Shown: positions 63,337-64,000 of the stretch, piece by piece
Layout: the number at the start of each line of letters is the position of its first letter
Numbering within the stretch: position 1 is the stretch's first letter
Source: an uncultured Vicinamibacterales bacterium
GTDB lineage: Bacteria; Acidobacteriota; Vicinamibacteria; Vicinamibacterales; UBA8438
Direction: 5' to 3'
DNA: 64,000 nt
NCBI GenBank assembly: GCA_958295905.1
Contig: OY282382.1
Location: forward strand, 6,061,822 to 6,125,821
Made by a program: the position numbers and the translations under genes
The notes under the pieces: model-generated
Database searches by the model: none
What the model was told of the DNA's origin: nothing
Seen by the model: the letters and a program-made list of their open reading frames with translations, nothing else

Positions 63337-64000
63337 TCGGCCGCATCGTCGTCGAGAACTTCAAGAACCTGCGCCGGGTCGATCTGGCGCTGGGCCGAAT
63401 GAACCTGTTCATCGGCACGAACGCCAGCGGGAAGTCCAACTTCCTCGACGCCCTGCGCGTGTTGCAGGGCATCGGCAACGGCTTCACCATCAGCGAGGTT
63501 CTCGACGGCAAGCCGAAGAGCGCAACCAGCGAGGTGTGGGACGGCATCCGCGGCGGGAGTTCCAAGGCGTGCTCCGCCGGCGCCGGTGAGTCCGGCGAGG
63601 TGACCATCGAGGCGCATGGCAGGTTGGAGAAGGGGTCCTCACGGACCTGGGAGCTCCGGATCGCGTTCTCGCCGGCGGCCGGACGGGTGACGTTCGAGCA
63701 ATTCAAGGTTGGATGCCAGACGGTGTACATCTTCGCTGCGAATCCGAACATCCAGAGTTCGGGCCCGTGGGGCAACCTCTTTTTTGAAAATCCAGCCACG
63801 CCCGTGCTCGGAAAACTTGCCTCCGGCGGTTACGACGACCGGCCGGATTACGTCGAGGCGGCCGTCAGCGTTGCCGCGCTTTTGGCGGATGTCCAACATC
63901 TCGATCCGTCACCCGCGGCGCTGCGGGATTATTCGCGATCCCATCACGTTCGGCGCCTGGACGACCACGGAGAGAATTTCGCGGCCCTCGTGCAAACGAT
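63333..64000 (+). CDS. AAA ATPase (RecF/OLD-like), incomplete at the window end
   Basis: The frame is open to the end of the window (222 codons). It starts with VVENFKNLRRVDLALGRMN, Walker A GTNASGKSN and LDALRVLQGIG, the RecF/OLD-type ATPase N-terminus. The GTG start overlaps the Mod stop, so the two are coupled. A nuclease or helicase partner may follow outside the window. Confidence 0.85.
   Translation, partial: MIGRIVVENFKNLRRVDLALGRMNLFIGTNASGKSNFLDALRVLQGIGNGFTISEVLDGKPKSATSEVWDGIRGGSSKACSAGAGESGEVTIEAHGRLEKGSSRTWELRIAFSPAAGRVTFEQFKVGCQTVYIFAANPNIQSSGPWGNLFFENPATPVLGKLASGGYDDRPDYVEAAVSVAALLADVQHLDPSPAALRDYSRSHHVRRLDDHGENFAALVQT

Overview
This is 64 kb of GC-rich bacterial chromosome. 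The best guess is a member of the Acidobacteriota (Vicinamibacteria-like). The basis is an Oar-type TonB receptor with an N-terminal carboxypeptidase-regulatory domain, secreted metallohydrolases of the amidohydrolase superfamily, a PQQ dehydrogenase, and the overall codon bias. This is inferred from gene content; there is no rRNA gene in the window and I found no convincing tRNA.

Layout. 1-3798: end of a urease operon (ureB fragment, ureC, ureF, ureG). 3984-9500: a solitary DUF1156 DNA methylase, an A+T-rich membrane-anchored orphan and decayed insertion sequences. 9651-12228: two secreted proteins (amidohydrolase, FG-GAP/VCBS repeat). 12685-17048: a translationally coupled pair, a KAP-type P-loop NTPase followed by a NACHT NTPase carrying 15 near-identical leucine-rich repeats. 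This bacterial NLR-like locus is my best candidate for an undescribed system. 17200-20706: RT scar, CDP-alcohol transferase, VapC pseudogene, membrane protein and an atypical SDR. 21224-27653: accessory modules (OLD-like AAA ATPase plus MbcA/Xre-like antitoxin; two nucleotidyltransferase modules, one with HEPN) around an M28 peptidase. 27990-37473: secreted catabolism (PQQ dehydrogenase, phosphotriesterase-like protein, TonB receptor, SprT-like protein, esterase). 37830-41263: a truncated methylase, VapBC scars and a NotI-like restriction-modification pair. 41991-49320: a TAXI-TRAP transporter whose binding protein and permease are separated by a three-gene regulator/N6-methylase/PIN-nuclease operon. 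49680-58970: DUF234-type ATPase, STAS-like plus membrane pair, ettA, a plastocyanin-like secreted protein, an ABC exporter and dinB. 59050-64000: rsgA, then a type III-like methylase coupled to an AAA ATPase that runs off the window.

Two kinds of repeat structure cut across these regions. First, a ~160-bp element with inverted CATCCCACGCT ends occurs seven times (20.9-47.3 kb), always between genes. Neighbouring copies bracket discrete modules; the first four are in one orientation and the last three in the other. Second, at several gene junctions the 3' end of a gene, sometimes with the 5' end of the next, is repeated just outside the intact gene (SDR/membrane protein, AAA ATPase, PQQ dehydrogenase, ettA, plastocyanin-like gene). 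A repeat-derived cassette also sits in frame inside the esterase gene. The window therefore looks like a repeat-driven, plastic genome in which anti-phage and toxin-antitoxin modules are exchanged between housekeeping and catabolic genes.
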